Assembly (NCBI RefSeq): GCF_028623165.1
Contig: NZ_CP117768.1
Location: forward strand, 434,001-498,000
Source: Nostoc sp. UHCC 0926
GTDB lineage: Bacteria > Cyanobacteriota > Cyanobacteriia > Cyanobacteriales > Nostocaceae
Direction: 5' to 3'
Length of the DNA stretch: 64,000 bases
The notes beneath the pieces are model-generated. The model was not told where the DNA came from. It was given only the letters and a program-made list of their open reading frames with translations, and did not search any database. Positions 37,401 through 46,031 of the stretch are shown in pieces. The position numbers were made by a program, and so were the translations under genes. Position 1 is the stretch's first letter. Every line of letters begins with the position of its first letter.

Positions 37401-37808
37401 GATGGCGAGGAAGTCGTTACGTTCGGGGTGGTCGAAGTCTATCAGGTTGATGGTAATTTGTTTACCTGTGAGTCCTTCGACTTTCACGCCTGTGAGGAGG
37501 AGTTTTGTCAGGGTTTCGTTTTTCTCCATCAGTTTACCGGGGCCGAGGTTTTGCAGTTGGCTGATGGCTTGGTTGATGCGGCGTTCGTCTAGCCAGGGTT
37601 GTCGGTTGTCGTCGAGGTTGATTTCTCGGAGTTGGCGCTGGAGTCGGGGAATTAGGAGAACTTCGTGGTAATCGTCCCGTTGTTCGGGGATTGCTGCTAA
37701 ATGGTTTGCTTTGATGTGTTCCCAGCCTAAACCGCCGGGAAGTTGTTGCATTTTTTGGAGTTGTTCTATTGTGGGTAATTCTGTAGATGTGTCTTCAAGT
37801 CCCGACAT
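34473..37808 (-). CDS. hsdR: Type I restriction endonuclease, R subunit
   Basis: HsdR, 1111 residues, is the translocase and nuclease subunit. The N-terminal PD-(D/E)XK site is visible as RPDIILFVNGIPLVVIECKA (Asp156, Glu170, Lys172). The SF2 motor has Walker A HYQGSGKSLDM, DEAH box LLIDEAHRSH, motif III GFTGTPI and motif VI QAIARTNR. Length is typical. It forms the restriction complex with HsdM and HsdS from the same operon. The gene starts inside the 3' end of a broken Uma2 gene (14-bp overlap). Confidence 0.96.
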   Translation of the reverse strand: MSGLEDTSTELPTIEQLQKMQQLPGGLGWEHIKANHLAAIPEQRDDYHEVLLIPRLQRQLREINLDDNRQPWLDERRINQAISQLQNLGPGKLMEKNETLTKLLLTGVKVEGLTGKQITINLIDFDHPERNDFLAISQFRIDPPGVKGPKGHYRPDIILFVNGIPLVVIECKAPGADMLKSGIQDLLKYSNQRHSLLPEGIERLFHYNQLMISCTSGRAVVGTVGSQPKHYLEWKDTSPFDSNFIAQVLDITNPTLPEEELISSASNYLLPESSPTREGETLTAVKSGEKLEDLIDPSKLNRRQQLIAGMLHPSNLLDILRHYILFTTKHNRRIKIVPRYQQFRGVSKAVDRLLHGKTKTQHGSEDQRGGIIWHYQGSGKSLDMVFILRKLRTIPQLQQFKAVIVTDRTDLEEQLQQTATLSGQTLQVATSIKDLAKKLRQTGPGIVFGMVQKFNKINELKEYADIEELNNALNPSENILLLIDEAHRSHSNTLHAYLSKALPNCAKIGFTGTPIISAKKKKTKDIFANDENSYIDIYSIRDSQKDKVTVPIFYEGLETMGAVKGANTLDQLFEVLFQDYTAEERAAIKSKYAGKRNVLNAKELMKDKARHILRHYVTRIMQGKFKAQVAASDRQACVLYQQYLTAAKDELIQELESKAVILQSLKLESAPPEYRTLVQAYPYLDTIKRLEFAAIISANSKKDPQAWKQWTDENNHTIYKNRFWKNLDEDGLAFLIVNNKLLVGFDAPLEQVLYVDRSLVEHDLLQAIARTNRTAEGKDYGLIVDYYGIDIAAAMSVYDQEDVDGAWFDIQEELPKLDQAHHRVMNFWQERNLNIYDDKEACVNILNHDERARAEFYQLLREFLQAMDAFLPRPQALRYLKDAKKLGELKKLVDDIFRDERPEDAKEKVQALIDQHIQSQGINLKVSPVNILDLDFEQRVQQRSSVETRAAEMEHAIRYHIRTHLDDDPVYYRNLSDKLEEILQRLGADWNAIATEFLNLAQKVRAEQTEVSENQPSARIRPFFNALIDTLDSPTPEIATKLQTFTTELVDFIYNQSYVIGFWNDLVARENLCKNIWLKLEDLNVFPDSKLDGLADQITQLAERHDANRGR

Positions 37809-38389
37809 TTTGCGCCCCCTGTGGCGGAAATTCTACGTCTTCGTACAGCAGTGCGATAGGAAATTTAAACTCAATACAAACTAACTCAATTTCGTCGCTG
37901 TTGGTATAAGAAGTTAGTTCCCATTTGCTGCGTTCGTTGAGGCGGAAGATTTCTACGCCAATGCTTTCGGAATTAATTAGTACGTATTCCTGCAAAGTCT
38001 CTAGACGGCGATATTGGGCAAATTTAGCACCTCGGTCGTAGGCTTCAGTTCCGGGAGAAAGAACTTCAACAATCAGTTTAGGGAATTGAATGACTTGAAT
38101 CGCTTGTCTATCTTGGGCGTTGCAGGTTACAAGTACATCAGGATAGAAGAAGGAACCTTTTTCTGTAATTCCCACTTTGGCATCAGAACCTAAAACCCTG
38201 CAAGAACTTCCTCTAACATGGGGTCTAAGTGCGGCGATGAGGTTAACCAGCTATGGCGTTATGGGGAATTGTCCCCCCTGTCATAGCGTAAACTTCGCCA
38301 TTTATATACTCGTGTTTAATATCCTGTGTCGCTTCCCATTCGAGATATTCTTCAGGGGTCATTTGGTATTTATTAGGTGTTGCAATCAT
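37795..38389 (-). pseudogene. Uma2-family (DUF820) protein, frameshifted
   Basis: The N-terminal frame runs from ATG at 38387-38389 (MIATPNKYQMTPEEYLEWEA ... IPHNAIAG) to TAA near 38240. The C-terminal frame, one base shifted, continues at once with VNLIAALRPHVRGSS and then VGITEKGSFFYPD, LIVEVLSPGTEAYDRG and YVLINSESIGVEIF. One extra G in GCTGGTTAAC explains the break. Uma2 proteins have a PD-(D/E)XK-like fold and are very abundant in cyanobacteria. It sits between hsdS and hsdR. A sequencing error is the main alternative. Confidence 0.85.
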
Positions 38390-38448
38390 TGCCTTTTCTC
38401 CTGGCTTTTCTTGTATTTTATATTCTTCTCAGTTTTCTCCTTTGTTGG

Positions 38449-39741
38449 TTAAATTTTCACGCGCACTCGTCCGGTTAATAGGTCTGACATTAAGCCTTTT
38501 TTTAAAAGTTTGAGTTTTTCTCTCAGTTTGACTTTTTCTAAAATCTGTGATTTCTTTTTTTCTAAAGTTGTAACAATCAATTCCTGTTCACTTAAATTTT
38601 TAGGAATTGAAACAATAAAGTTTTTGATTATTTCCTGGGTAATATTTTTCATTCCTGCACTGCTACCTACTGCATTGTTTTGTATTTGTAAACGCAAGTA
38701 TGGCATTTGTAAAATATAGTATAAAAAAGCTTTCGATACTCTTTGATTAATAACCTTTAATCGTAGTGTTTTATCACAGAGCAATAGATTAGGCGGTGGA
38801 TTCTCAACTAAACAGACTAATCCTACCAATTCGTATGTGTTTGCTCTCGTGATCAGTAAGTCTCCATCATTTACTTGATACTCAGTTTTAATATAAGCTG
38901 AATTAATTATTGCTTTGTTTTCTTCAGGCTTAAATCCGTTTGGGTGAACAGCACTAATTTTCAAAACTCCCCATTCCCCAGACATTGCAGGTCTATCTGG
39001 ACAACTTGGACTCTTGCCAGCATCAATGCTACTTAATATTGCATTAAGAAGCTCTATATCCCAATCTTTCGGAATTATCCCCAAGGCCGATCGCTTAAAC
39101 AATTCAGGGTTACGTGTATAATCTCTAAGTTCGCCATGTTCGTCAATGCCGCGTGTGAGCAGGTCGTGCAGCAGTCCGGCTTTAGCTTTTTTGAGCTTGG
39201 TGATGTGGGTGTCGGTGAGTGCGATCGCTTTATCAATCGCATCGAAAATTTCAGCAATCTTTTGCTGTTCAAGTAGAGGTGGAAGAATAACGGGAATTGT
39301 CAATAGTTGACTAATAGTTATACCCTTTACTGTTGAACCAATTGATAGGGATTCTAAACTAGGACGTATAAAATTTAGAAGAAGAAGTAAATATCTGTTA
39401 CTAAGTTGGTTGTAAGTATATACAGCCTTCAGGTCTTGATTGATAGCAACTGGTTTTGTTGGAATAGCGGCACGTCCAACTGCCATCCGTGTGCAAATTA
39501 AAGGTACTCCAGCTTCTATTAAATTCGCTGCACTGTTTAAAAGTCCAAGAGAGGATATATATTCTTCTGTATTATGTAAATATTGCGTCTCATCTTTAAA
39601 GTCTTTCACTGAAGCCCATGAAATATCACCATTCCAATAAGCTGGAACAGTACGAGATGGTGTACCACCTCCAACAACACGAGCAATAGCATCTTTCAAA
39701 AAACAGTCTACCCATCCAGTGGGTACAGGATGATTAAACAT
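38449..39741 (-). CDS. hsdS: Type I restriction specificity subunit
   Basis: HsdS, 430 residues, recognises the bipartite DNA target. Two target recognition domains are followed by conserved helical spacers: VPTGWVDCFLKDAIARVVGG starts TRD1, and the first spacer is LEQQKIAEIFDAIDKAIALT with KLKKAKAGLLHDLLTRG. TRD2 begins at IIPKDWDIELLNAIL, and the final spacer includes LLKKGLMSDLLTGRVRV. Both halves are complete. It is transcribed between the detached HsdM-tail gene and hsdR. Confidence 0.95.
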   Translation of the reverse strand: MFNHPVPTGWVDCFLKDAIARVVGGGTPSRTVPAYWNGDISWASVKDFKDETQYLHNTEEYISSLGLLNSAANLIEAGVPLICTRMAVGRAAIPTKPVAINQDLKAVYTYNQLSNRYLLLLLNFIRPSLESLSIGSTVKGITISQLLTIPVILPPLLEQQKIAEIFDAIDKAIALTDTHITKLKKAKAGLLHDLLTRGIDEHGELRDYTRNPELFKRSALGIIPKDWDIELLNAILSSIDAGKSPSCPDRPAMSGEWGVLKISAVHPNGFKPEENKAIINSAYIKTEYQVNDGDLLITRANTYELVGLVCLVENPPPNLLLCDKTLRLKVINQRVSKAFLYYILQMPYLRLQIQNNAVGSSAGMKNITQEIIKNFIVSIPKNLSEQELIVTTLEKKKSQILEKVKLREKLKLLKKGLMSDLLTGRVRVKI

Positions 39742-39791
39742 ATCCTAATAGCAGCCACAATTCACGTATCAAACTTTCAACCTTTTGCTTT

Positions 39792-40901
39792 CTAAACATA
39801 CCCCAACCCCTTCAACAACTTACTCAACTTTTGATTAACCTCCTCCTCCTCCTTCTCAATTTCCCCCAACGTCACCCGATACTTATCCCACCAATTCTCT
39901 ACCGCAGCAATCACCATCTGACGGTGTTCACTCACATATCTCTCCAACTGCATCAACAAATCCGCCTTAAACAAATCCAACACCAACCCCTGCGCTTTCT
40001 CCTCACTCAAACCTGCACTTGCAGCTTCCAACTCTTTTACAAGCAACCCTTTTAACTCCCGCACAGACTTACGTGCTTCCTTCAACCTTTCCAAAATATC
40101 CTTATAAGGTTGCAACTGCACCTCAATCTCGGCAATTTCCTGCTCTTTTGGGATCACCGTTGATTGCAGATAAGCCAATTCTTCTTCTAAATCAGTCGGA
40201 TCATTCCCCTGTTTTTTCTCATACTTAATCGACCCCTTCTTGCGGTCAGTTCCCAGCAATTCCTTCAGCCGTTTTTGACCATCCTTAATTGAATATTTCA
40301 ATTCCTTCAGTTGTTCTTCTAATTGCTTGACAAAATTAACAGCTTCCCCGTCTTCCGACGCTTCCCCTTCCTCCCCTTGTTCAAAAGCTTCCTTCTCCTG
40401 TTCCAAAGTAGCAACTTCCGCCTCAGCATCTTCTAACTGTTGCAAATACTGCGGAACTAGCGCCGGGACAATTTTGTGACTCAAAGCGTCAAACTTATTA
40501 CCAGATTGCTTACTTTCCGTATCTTCCAAAGCATCCCGAATTGTATCCACCCAAGAATCAATCAAACCTTTAAAACCCAAATTCGCTAAACGTTTCAAAT
40601 CAGCAGAAACCTCATAAGCATCTTCCCACCAGCTAGCAATAACTCCCATAGTCTTAAACCTATCTAACAAACCAATGGGACGCACCGCCGCTTCAAAAGT
40701 CTGTAAAAATTCTGCCCGTAGCTTCATCAACTGCTTGTTTTTAGGCAAATCAATTAAACGCTGTTGATGTTGCAGCCACCAATTGAGAGTAACTTGCCGT
40801 AGTTTCTCCTCCTGTTGTACAATCCCTGCATCAGTTTCAATGCGCTGCTTAATTTGGGCGCGTTCGGTTAACGTTGGCTGAAAATCTAAATATTCTTCCA
40901 T
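39792..40901 (-). CDS. Coiled-coil protein resembling the C-terminal region of long HsdM proteins
   Basis: The 369-residue protein begins YLDFQPTLTERAQIKQRIET and contains LLDRFKTMGVIASWWEDA, FKGLIDSWVDTIRDALED and a central charged coiled coil (about 155-300). From memory, this is how the C-terminal third of longer type I M subunits reads, directly after the GFDP motif where the separate hsdM here stops. It is encoded between hsdM and hsdS but separated from hsdM by 734 bp of repeats. It is probably an accessory part of the methylase that has been split off. The coiled coil would suit HsdS contact. Confidence 0.8.
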   Translation of the reverse strand: MEEYLDFQPTLTERAQIKQRIETDAGIVQQEEKLRQVTLNWWLQHQQRLIDLPKNKQLMKLRAEFLQTFEAAVRPIGLLDRFKTMGVIASWWEDAYEVSADLKRLANLGFKGLIDSWVDTIRDALEDTESKQSGNKFDALSHKIVPALVPQYLQQLEDAEAEVATLEQEKEAFEQGEEGEASEDGEAVNFVKQLEEQLKELKYSIKDGQKRLKELLGTDRKKGSIKYEKKQGNDPTDLEEELAYLQSTVIPKEQEIAEIEVQLQPYKDILERLKEARKSVRELKGLLVKELEAASAGLSEEKAQGLVLDLFKADLLMQLERYVSEHRQMVIAAVENWWDKYRVTLGEIEKEEEEVNQKLSKLLKGLGYV

Positions 40902-41038
40902 ATTTATTAATTCGTAACTCGTAATTAATTCAAGTTGTAGGGTGTGTTACCGCGTTAGCGTAACGCACCGTCAACAATTCAAGTAGGACTTATGCACTGA
41001 AGCCTGAAACCCTGATCCCCCCTAACCCCCTTAAAAAG

Positions 41039-41195
41039 GCTACGGTGTACACACAAGTTATCGAATCACTACCAGTCCTCGAATTACCCCACCCTAACCC
41101 TCCCCTTGTAAAGGGGAGGGAACGAGAATCTCTTGTTTCCCCCCTTTACAAGGGGGGATTAAGGGGGGTAATTCGACTTGTGTGGACGCCGTAGC
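41039..41195. mobile_element. 157-bp palindromic MITE with 8-bp target duplication
   Basis: Left end GCTACGGTGTACACACAAGT; right end, read inverted, GCTACGGCGTCCACACAAGT. The direct repeat TTAAAAAG occurs immediately before (41031-41038) and after (41196-41203) the element. The interior has CCCCTTGTAAAGGGGAGGG and a facing CCCCCCTTTACAAGGGGGG. It is inserted into an older CCCCCTTAAAAAG palindrome. Confidence 0.88.
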
Positions 41196-41274
41196 TTAAA
41201 AAGAAGGGAACGTCTAAAGCTCACTTTTTAAGGAGGGGGGGATCTGAGTGCGTAAGTTCTATCAAGGTGCGTTA

Positions 41275-41541
41275 GCCTACGGCATAACACATTGTTACTT
41301 TGGCGAACGCATTTGTTACTTTGGCGAACGCATTTGTTACTTTGGCGAACTCATTTGTTACTTTGGCGAACGCATTTGTTATTTCGGCGAACGCATTTGT
41401 TATTTCGGCGAACGCATTTGTTATTTCGGCGAACGCATTTGTTATTTCGGCGAACGCATTTATTATTTCGGCGAACGCATTTGTTATTTCGGCGAACGCA
41501 TTTGTTATTTCGGCGAACTCATTTGTGTGTACACCGTAGGC
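41275..41541. mobile_element. Possible element carrying the 21-bp array between GCCTACGG ends
   Basis: The array is bounded on the left by GCCTACGGCATAACACATTG and on the right, read inverted, by GCCTACGGTGTACACACAAA. The right end matches the terminus of the adjacent MITE (CTACGGTGTACACACAA). No target duplication is seen. Confidence 0.5.
41291..41524. repeat. Tandem array, 21-bp unit, 11 copies
   Basis: Units are TTGTTACTTTGGCGAACGCA-T (first four, one with CTCAT) and TTGTTATTTCGGCGAACGCA-T (the rest, last one with CTCAT). The change from CTTTGG to TTTCGG happens once along the array, suggesting expansion from two founder units. It lies in non-coding sequence between hsdM and its detached C-terminal-like gene. 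Confidence 0.93.
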
Positions 41542-41635
41542 TTGCGGGGAAGGGAAACAAAGCGTAGCTTTGGCGGGGTGGGGTGCAATGATTGTAGGAA
41601 TCATAACTAATTATCTGGACAGCGTTTTTCCACGT

Positions 41636-43219
41636 TTACCCCTTCCGCCGTTGCAACAAAGTCATTGGGTCAAAACCGTGACTAGTAAACAATTCTTGCT
41701 TTGCATCCACCTCAGACTTGGGTACACCACCCAAAAGATGCGATCGCACATCTTGAGGTTCTGGCGGTGGAGTATTATCAGCATAACGGCGAATATTGCA
41801 GTTGTATTCGTAGTCAGCTAATTGTTGTTGAGTCACCACCGCCGCATAACCAGGAATCCCAGGATAATCGGCATTAGTTGTAAAATCTTCATAAGCCGAG
41901 ACAATTTTTTCTATATGTTCAGGACGCAAAGAATTTTGAGCGCGTCCAGCCTGAAATTCCGCATCAGCGTTGATAAATAACACCTTACCTTGAGTCGCTT
42001 TTGGTTTAGCACCTCTGGGACGCATCACCAAAATACACGCCGGAATCCCCGTCCCATAAAATAATTGTGGTGGTAAGCCAATCACCGCCTCTAAATTATC
42101 TTCTTCAATAAATAACTGGCGGATTTTCTTCTCTTCTCCACCGCGAAATAGTACCCCATGCGGCATAACTGTCGCCATAATTCCATCTTGCTTTAACACC
42201 GCCAGCATGTGCTGGGCGAACATCAAATCAGCTTTTCCACTTGTAGGGCAGAAAACGCGGAATCTGTCAATAAACTCCATCGGGTTATCTTTATTACCGC
42301 GACTGTAGTTTTGCGAAAACGGTGGATTACTTAGTATTCGGTCATAATGCTTTAAATTCCCCCCCTCTTTAATCGGCACCATCAAGGTATCATCATTCTG
42401 AAGCACAGCATTGGGGATTCCATGCAGCAATAAATTCATCTTGCAGATAGCCCAAACTCCCCCGTTATTGTCTTGTCCGTAGAGTCTCAAATCGCGGGAA
42501 TTTCCACCGTGTTCTTCTATGTGCTGCTTAGATAAAATTAACATTCCCCCCGAACCCACACAGGGGTCATAAACCTCCATCCTTTCTTGGGGATTGACAA
42601 TTCGCACCATTAACTTCACCACTCCACGGGGAGTATAAAATTCACCGCCCTTTTTACCAGCAGAGTCAGCAAAAAAATAAATTAAATACTCATAGGCTGC
42701 ACCCAACAAATCGGGAAATTCTAAATCTTCATTCCGTAGCGATCGCTTGTCAAAATGTTCTATCATTTGGCGTAATTGCAAATCGCTTAACGTACTCTTG
42801 CCACCTACCTGCCTATTAAAATCAATATGCTCAAAAACATTCTGCAACACCGCCAGATTAGCATTAGCAAGACTGTGTAAGGCAGTATTAAGTTTATTAC
42901 CTATTTGTTGATGAAAGGTGTTAACTATGCTGTTCCAACGAGATTGTGGTGGTACAAATAACGTATAAGCTTCTGTATTAGTTGGAACATAACGGTTAGG
43001 GTTGTTGGCCCTTTCTTTAGCAGCTTCTTCACTCTCCCCTTTATCCATAAATTCCCTGACAATTTGCTGATGGCGCACCTCAAACACATCAGCAGCCCGC
43101 TTTAAGAACAGCATCCCAAAGATAAATTCCTTATATTCAGAAGCGTCCATTTTGCCGCGCAAAATATCAGCCGCCGCAAATAAGTGACGTTCCAGCTTCG
43201 GAAGAGTGAGTTTTGCCAT
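41636..43219 (-). CDS. hsdM: Type I DNA adenine methyltransferase, M subunit
   Basis: HsdM, 527 residues, methylates adenine and forms the core of the type I complex. The N-terminal helical domain ([20 protein letters not shown]) is followed by the SAM motif [13 protein letters not shown] (near 218) and the catalytic motif [11 protein letters not shown] (NPPF near 298). The protein ends at [17 protein letters not shown]. Longer homologues, as I recall, continue past this point into the region encoded separately at 39792-40901. It is the first gene of the operon. Confidence 0.95.
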   Translation of the reverse strand: MAKLTLPKLERHLFAAADILRGKMDASEYKEFIFGMLFLKRAADVFEVRHQQIVREFMDKGESEEAAKERANNPNRYVPTNTEAYTLFVPPQSRWNSIVNTFHQQIGNKLNTALHSLANANLAVLQNVFEHIDFNRQVGGKSTLSDLQLRQMIEHFDKRSLRNEDLEFPDLLGAAYEYLIYFFADSAGKKGGEFYTPRGVVKLMVRIVNPQERMEVYDPCVGSGGMLILSKQHIEEHGGNSRDLRLYGQDNNGGVWAICKMNLLLHGIPNAVLQNDDTLMVPIKEGGNLKHYDRILSNPPFSQNYSRGNKDNPMEFIDRFRVFCPTSGKADLMFAQHMLAVLKQDGIMATVMPHGVLFRGGEEKKIRQLFIEEDNLEAVIGLPPQLFYGTGIPACILVMRPRGAKPKATQGKVLFINADAEFQAGRAQNSLRPEHIEKIVSAYEDFTTNADYPGIPGYAAVVTQQQLADYEYNCNIRRYADNTPPPEPQDVRSHLLGGVPKSEVDAKQELFTSHGFDPMTLLQRRKG

Positions 43220-43430
43220 AACAGTAGAATCCCCTGCTTTTCATGCTCAATAATTTACCTTTACTTCCTGAGTGTCACCAATAATTAACTTACCCTCTGT
43301 CTTTTTATAGACAATCATTCATAATACCAACTTGAATACAAAAATGGTATTTTACACCAGGCTGATTGGCTTTATAGACAAGATATAAAAAAACAAGAAA
43401 AACAATGCGAACTTTTGAAACAAATTCAAC

Positions 43431-43571
43431 TATAGAGCTTCTCGTTTGGATGCAGCAATACACTCTGACCTCTCTCCTAAAAGGAGAGAGGCTTTAAATC
43501 TTACTCCCCTTCCCTTGTAGGGAAGGGGCTGGGGGTTAGGTCTGTATTCCATACAATTGAGAACCGCTATA
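43431..43571. mobile_element. MITE of the TATAGCGGTTCTC family, copy 2
   Basis: Left end TATAGAGCTTCTCGTTTGGA, right end CAATTGAGAACCGCTATA. The interior differs from copies 1 and 3, holding CTCTCTCCTAAAAGGAGAGA and CCCCTTCCCTTGTAGGGAAG palindromes. It lies in the gap between hsdM and rplL. Confidence 0.75.
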
Positions 43572-43610
43572 TAGAGTCGGTCAAGTTTAAATTGCTGGGT
43601 AAGCAAGTTC

Positions 43611-43636
43611 GTAATAAGGACTTTAGTCCTTATTAC
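43611..43636. repeat. Perfect 12-bp inverted repeat
   Basis: GTAATAAGGACT-TT-AGTCCTTATTAC. There is no T-run, and it is separated from the rplL terminator downstream. It is probably a dispersed palindrome rather than a regulatory site. Confidence 0.6.
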
Positions 43637-43663
43637 AAACCCTCAAAACTAGCCTGATATGAA

Positions 43664-43692
43664 AAAAAGGAGCCTGACTCAGACTCCTTAAT
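43664..43692 (-). terminator. Intrinsic terminator of the rplJ-rplL transcript
   Basis: On the minus strand AAGGAGTCTGAGTCAGGCTC closes to CTCCTTTTTTTC, a stem AAGGAG/CTCCTT followed by a T-run, 24 bp after the rplL stop codon. Confidence 0.85.
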
Positions 43693-43716
43693 AAAAAACT
43701 AGTAATAGAATTGTGA

Positions 43717-44106
43717 CTACTTAACAGTCACCTTACCGCCAGCTTCTTCGATCCGCTTCTTAGCATCTTCAGCAGCATCCTTAGCAATACCTTCTTTAAC
43801 TGCCTTGGGTGCAGCTTCCACCAAGTCTTTCGCTTCTTTCAGACCCAAACCGGTCAATTCCCGGACAATCTTCAGCACGGCAATCTTCTTATCAGCTGGG
43901 ACTGATTCGAGAACTACTTCAAACTCGGTTTGCTCAACAACTTCCTCAGCAGGAGCAGGACCAGCACCAGGGCCTGCGAACGCTACGCCAACGGGTGCAG
44001 CAGCACTCACGCCAAAAGCTTCTTCAATTTGCTTGACTAACTCAGAAGCTTCCAGTAAAGACAGGGTTTTTAGCTGTTCTAAAATTTGATCGGTTGTAGC
44101 AGACAT
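43717..44106 (-). CDS. rplL: 50S ribosomal protein L7/L12
   Basis: L7/L12, 129 residues, forms the mobile stalk dimers that recruit translation GTPases. It has an N-terminal dimerisation helix region ([20 protein letters not shown]), an Ala/Gly/Pro-rich hinge ([12 protein letters not shown]) and the C-terminal domain [20 protein letters not shown]. It is 95 bp downstream of rplJ in the same operon and is followed by a terminator. Confidence 0.98.
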   Translation of the reverse strand: MSATTDQILEQLKTLSLLEASELVKQIEEAFGVSAAAPVGVAFAGPGAGPAPAEEVVEQTEFEVVLESVPADKKIAVLKIVRELTGLGLKEAKDLVEAAPKAVKEGIAKDAAEDAKKRIEEAGGKVTVK

Positions 44107-44201
44107 TGATATAACTCCTGTAATTTTGATTATTTATTTTAGCCATTAGTCATTGGTCTTTAACTATAGACTTTTGACTTTTGACTGATGAACCACGAAG
44201 T

Positions 44202-44816
44202 CTATTCAGCAGGGCTTTCGGTGCTGCTATCTTGTACAGCAGTAGTTTCGGCGCTGCTATCTTGTACAGCAGTAGTTTCGGTGCTACCACCACTTTGCTC
44301 TTGGTCGGCCACAGCCTGCAAAGCACGAGCCAGTGAACCAGGAACTTCGTTGATACCCACAGCAATCTTGGTAGCCAAAGCGTTGATAGCCCCAGCAATT
44401 TGGGCTATGAGTTGTTCCTTAGATGGCAAGTCTCCCAATACCTTGATATCAGGTTCTTTTAGTAGACGACCTTCCAGTACACCACCGCGAAGTTCAGTTT
44501 TCTTGCTGACTTTTTGGAATTCTTGGTATGCCTTAATTGCCGATGAAAAATCTTCTTTTACCAGCAAAAAGGCGGAAGCACCATTAAGCAATTCTGACAA
44601 AGGTTGCCATTTTTCATCATCTTTAATGGCAATGCCCATCAGAGTGTTCTTCGTCACCTTACAAACGGTGCCACTGGGACGCAGCCGCCGCCGTAAATCG
44701 GTGATTTCAGAAACTGTTAGCCCCTGATAGTCAATTACCAGTGCCAGAGTTGACTCACTCAAAGTAACTTTGAGGTCAGCTACTATCTCTTGTTTATTTT
44801 CTAGTGTTCTACCCAT
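44202..44816 (-). CDS. rplJ: 50S ribosomal protein L10
   Basis: L10, 204 residues, anchors the L7/L12 dimers to the stalk base. The core begins [20 protein letters not shown], with conserved [17 protein letters not shown] and [11 protein letters not shown]. The C-terminus is longer than usual, with a duplicated ETTAVQDSS segment encoded by an imperfect 30-bp tandem repeat (about 44218-44280). It is preceded by an L10 leader RNA. Confidence 0.97.
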   Translation of the reverse strand: MGRTLENKQEIVADLKVTLSESTLALVIDYQGLTVSEITDLRRRLRPSGTVCKVTKNTLMGIAIKDDEKWQPLSELLNGASAFLLVKEDFSSAIKAYQEFQKVSKKTELRGGVLEGRLLKEPDIKVLGDLPSKEQLIAQIAGAINALATKIAVGINEVPGSLARALQAVADQEQSGGSTETTAVQDSSAETTAVQDSSTESPAE

Positions 44817-44885
44817 TCCAATCTCACCTCCTTAAAATAATCGGTGATTGCCCTAGTTGTACGTTTCTTCTAAACCTGAACCCAA

Positions 44886-45040
44886 ACAACAAACCCCAGC
44901 TAATATAGCCGGGGTTGAGTAGTAAGACTCCTGATGCCATAGTTATCACACCTTTATAGGTGGTAATTTTGACAATTAGAGTTTTAACCTCGGCAGGATA
45001 TTAAGCTATTAGCACCTGCTGTCTCCGGCTTTGCCTATTT
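44886..45040 (-). promoter_or_regulatory. L10 leader RNA with attenuator-like hairpin upstream of rplJ
   Basis: On the minus strand the gap between rplA and rplJ contains GGAGACAGCAGGTGC, then CCTGCCGAGG, the conserved paired elements of the ribosomal protein L10 leader (L10 or L10-L12 binds it to repress rplJL). It is followed by AACCCCGGCTATATTAGCTG-GGGTT and a T-rich run (44888-44917), which could act as a terminator. The leader sits at the position expected from other bacteria. Confidence 0.85.
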
Positions 45041-45110
45041 AATTTAAAGTTAGGAGTGAGTAGTTAGGAGTTAGTAGTTTTATTCCTAACTTTATAACTC
45101 ATAACTCTTA

Positions 45111-45824
45111 TTAACCTGCTTCGCTCAGTTTCAAATCTCGTAGGGCGGTGATATCAACTTTAATCGATGGTCCCATAGTGGCTGACACATAAAATGTGCG
45201 CCAATAACGACCTTTAGCTCCTGAAGGACGGTTACGGTCAATCGTCTCCTGCAATGCCTTCAGGTTGACTAACAAATCTTCAGGCGAGAAAGTTGCCTTA
45301 CCAAACATAACATGGACAATACCAGTTCGATCGGCTCGGAATTCTAATTTACCAGCTTTAAATTCGGCGATCGCACTTGCTAAATCAAATGTCACGGTTC
45401 CACCCTTAGGTGATGGCATTAAACCACGTGGCCCAAGCAACTTACCCAGCTTTGCCACCTGTGGCATCACATCGGGTGTGGCAATCAGCTTGTCAAAATC
45501 CATCCTACCTTTCTGGATTTCGTCAATCAGTTCTTCTGAACCTACTATATCAGCACCAGCGTTGCTTGCTTCGTTTACCTTTTCGCCTCTGGCTATCACC
45601 GCTACCCGGACGATTTGTCCTGTACCTTTAGGCAGTCCTACCGTTGTCCGTAACTGTTGGTCTGTATACTTGGGGTCAATTCCCAGCCGGATATGCGCTT
45701 CAGCAGCTTCAGCAAATTTAGCTGTTGCTGTGTCTTTGAGAAGGGCTAAAGCCTCTAGGGGTTGATAGTCCTTATCTTCTACTTTTGCTTGCAGCGTCTG
45801 CAAACGACGCGATATTTTTACCAT
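45111..45824 (-). CDS. rplA: 50S ribosomal protein L1
   Basis: L1, 237 residues, forms the mobile L1 stalk at the E site. The signature region [20 protein letters not shown] and the ending [17 protein letters not shown] are intact. I chose the ATG giving [12 protein letters not shown], which has a GGAGAAAAAA ribosome binding site; a 16-residue upstream extension in the same frame is not family-like. It lies between rplK and the L10 leader. Confidence 0.97.
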   Translation of the reverse strand: MVKISRRLQTLQAKVEDKDYQPLEALALLKDTATAKFAEAAEAHIRLGIDPKYTDQQLRTTVGLPKGTGQIVRVAVIARGEKVNEASNAGADIVGSEELIDEIQKGRMDFDKLIATPDVMPQVAKLGKLLGPRGLMPSPKGGTVTFDLASAIAEFKAGKLEFRADRTGIVHVMFGKATFSPEDLLVNLKALQETIDRNRPSGAKGRYWRTFYVSATMGPSIKVDITALRDLKLSEAG

Positions 45825-46031
45825 TTTTTTCTCCTGGGGTAATTCCGAAGCTTCGCCTCTCCCCCGATACAATTTTGGATTTTAGAGTAGGAAGTTAAAA
45901 GTGAGGAATGAGGAGTTACTAATTTAAAATTCATAACTCTACCAATTTTAGATTTTGAATTTTGGATTAAAAAAAATTTAAAATCTAAAATCTAAAATCC
46001 AAAATTGAATGACTCATAACTCATAACTTTT
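45825..46031. repeat. rplK-rplA spacer with heptad repeats
   Basis: The 207-bp spacer contains runs of AAATCTAAAATCTAAAATCC and the inverted counterpart TTTAGATTTTGAATTTTGGA, which can pair with each other. These are short 7-bp tandem repeats widespread in heterocystous cyanobacteria. Confidence 0.7.

Larger units (their letters stand above)
40902..41635. other. Repeat-built spacer inside the hsd operon
   Basis: No gene. The stretch holds a GTGTGTTACCGC repeat (about 40935-40972), an outer CCCCCTTAAAAAG palindrome (about 41014-41242) interrupted by a 157-bp MITE (41039-41195), and the 21-bp array (41291-41524) framed by its own inverted ends. The frames open in several phases across the array are not genes. 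Confidence 0.85.

Noticed and set aside
34384..37671. Plus-strand frames opposite hsdR and the YgjP-like gene
   Set aside because: Antisense shadows of well supported genes with no family resemblance.
41275..41541. CRISPR array
   Set aside because: The repeat units are contiguous, without unique spacers, and no cas gene is present.
41248..41610. Open frames on both strands across the 21-bp array
   Set aside because: Several phases are open at the same time because the unit lacks stops; no ribosome binding site or family match.
33706..43230. Integration of the restriction operon at tRNA-Ala as a genomic island
   Set aside because: No integrase, and I could not find a second copy of the tRNA 3' end at the far side.
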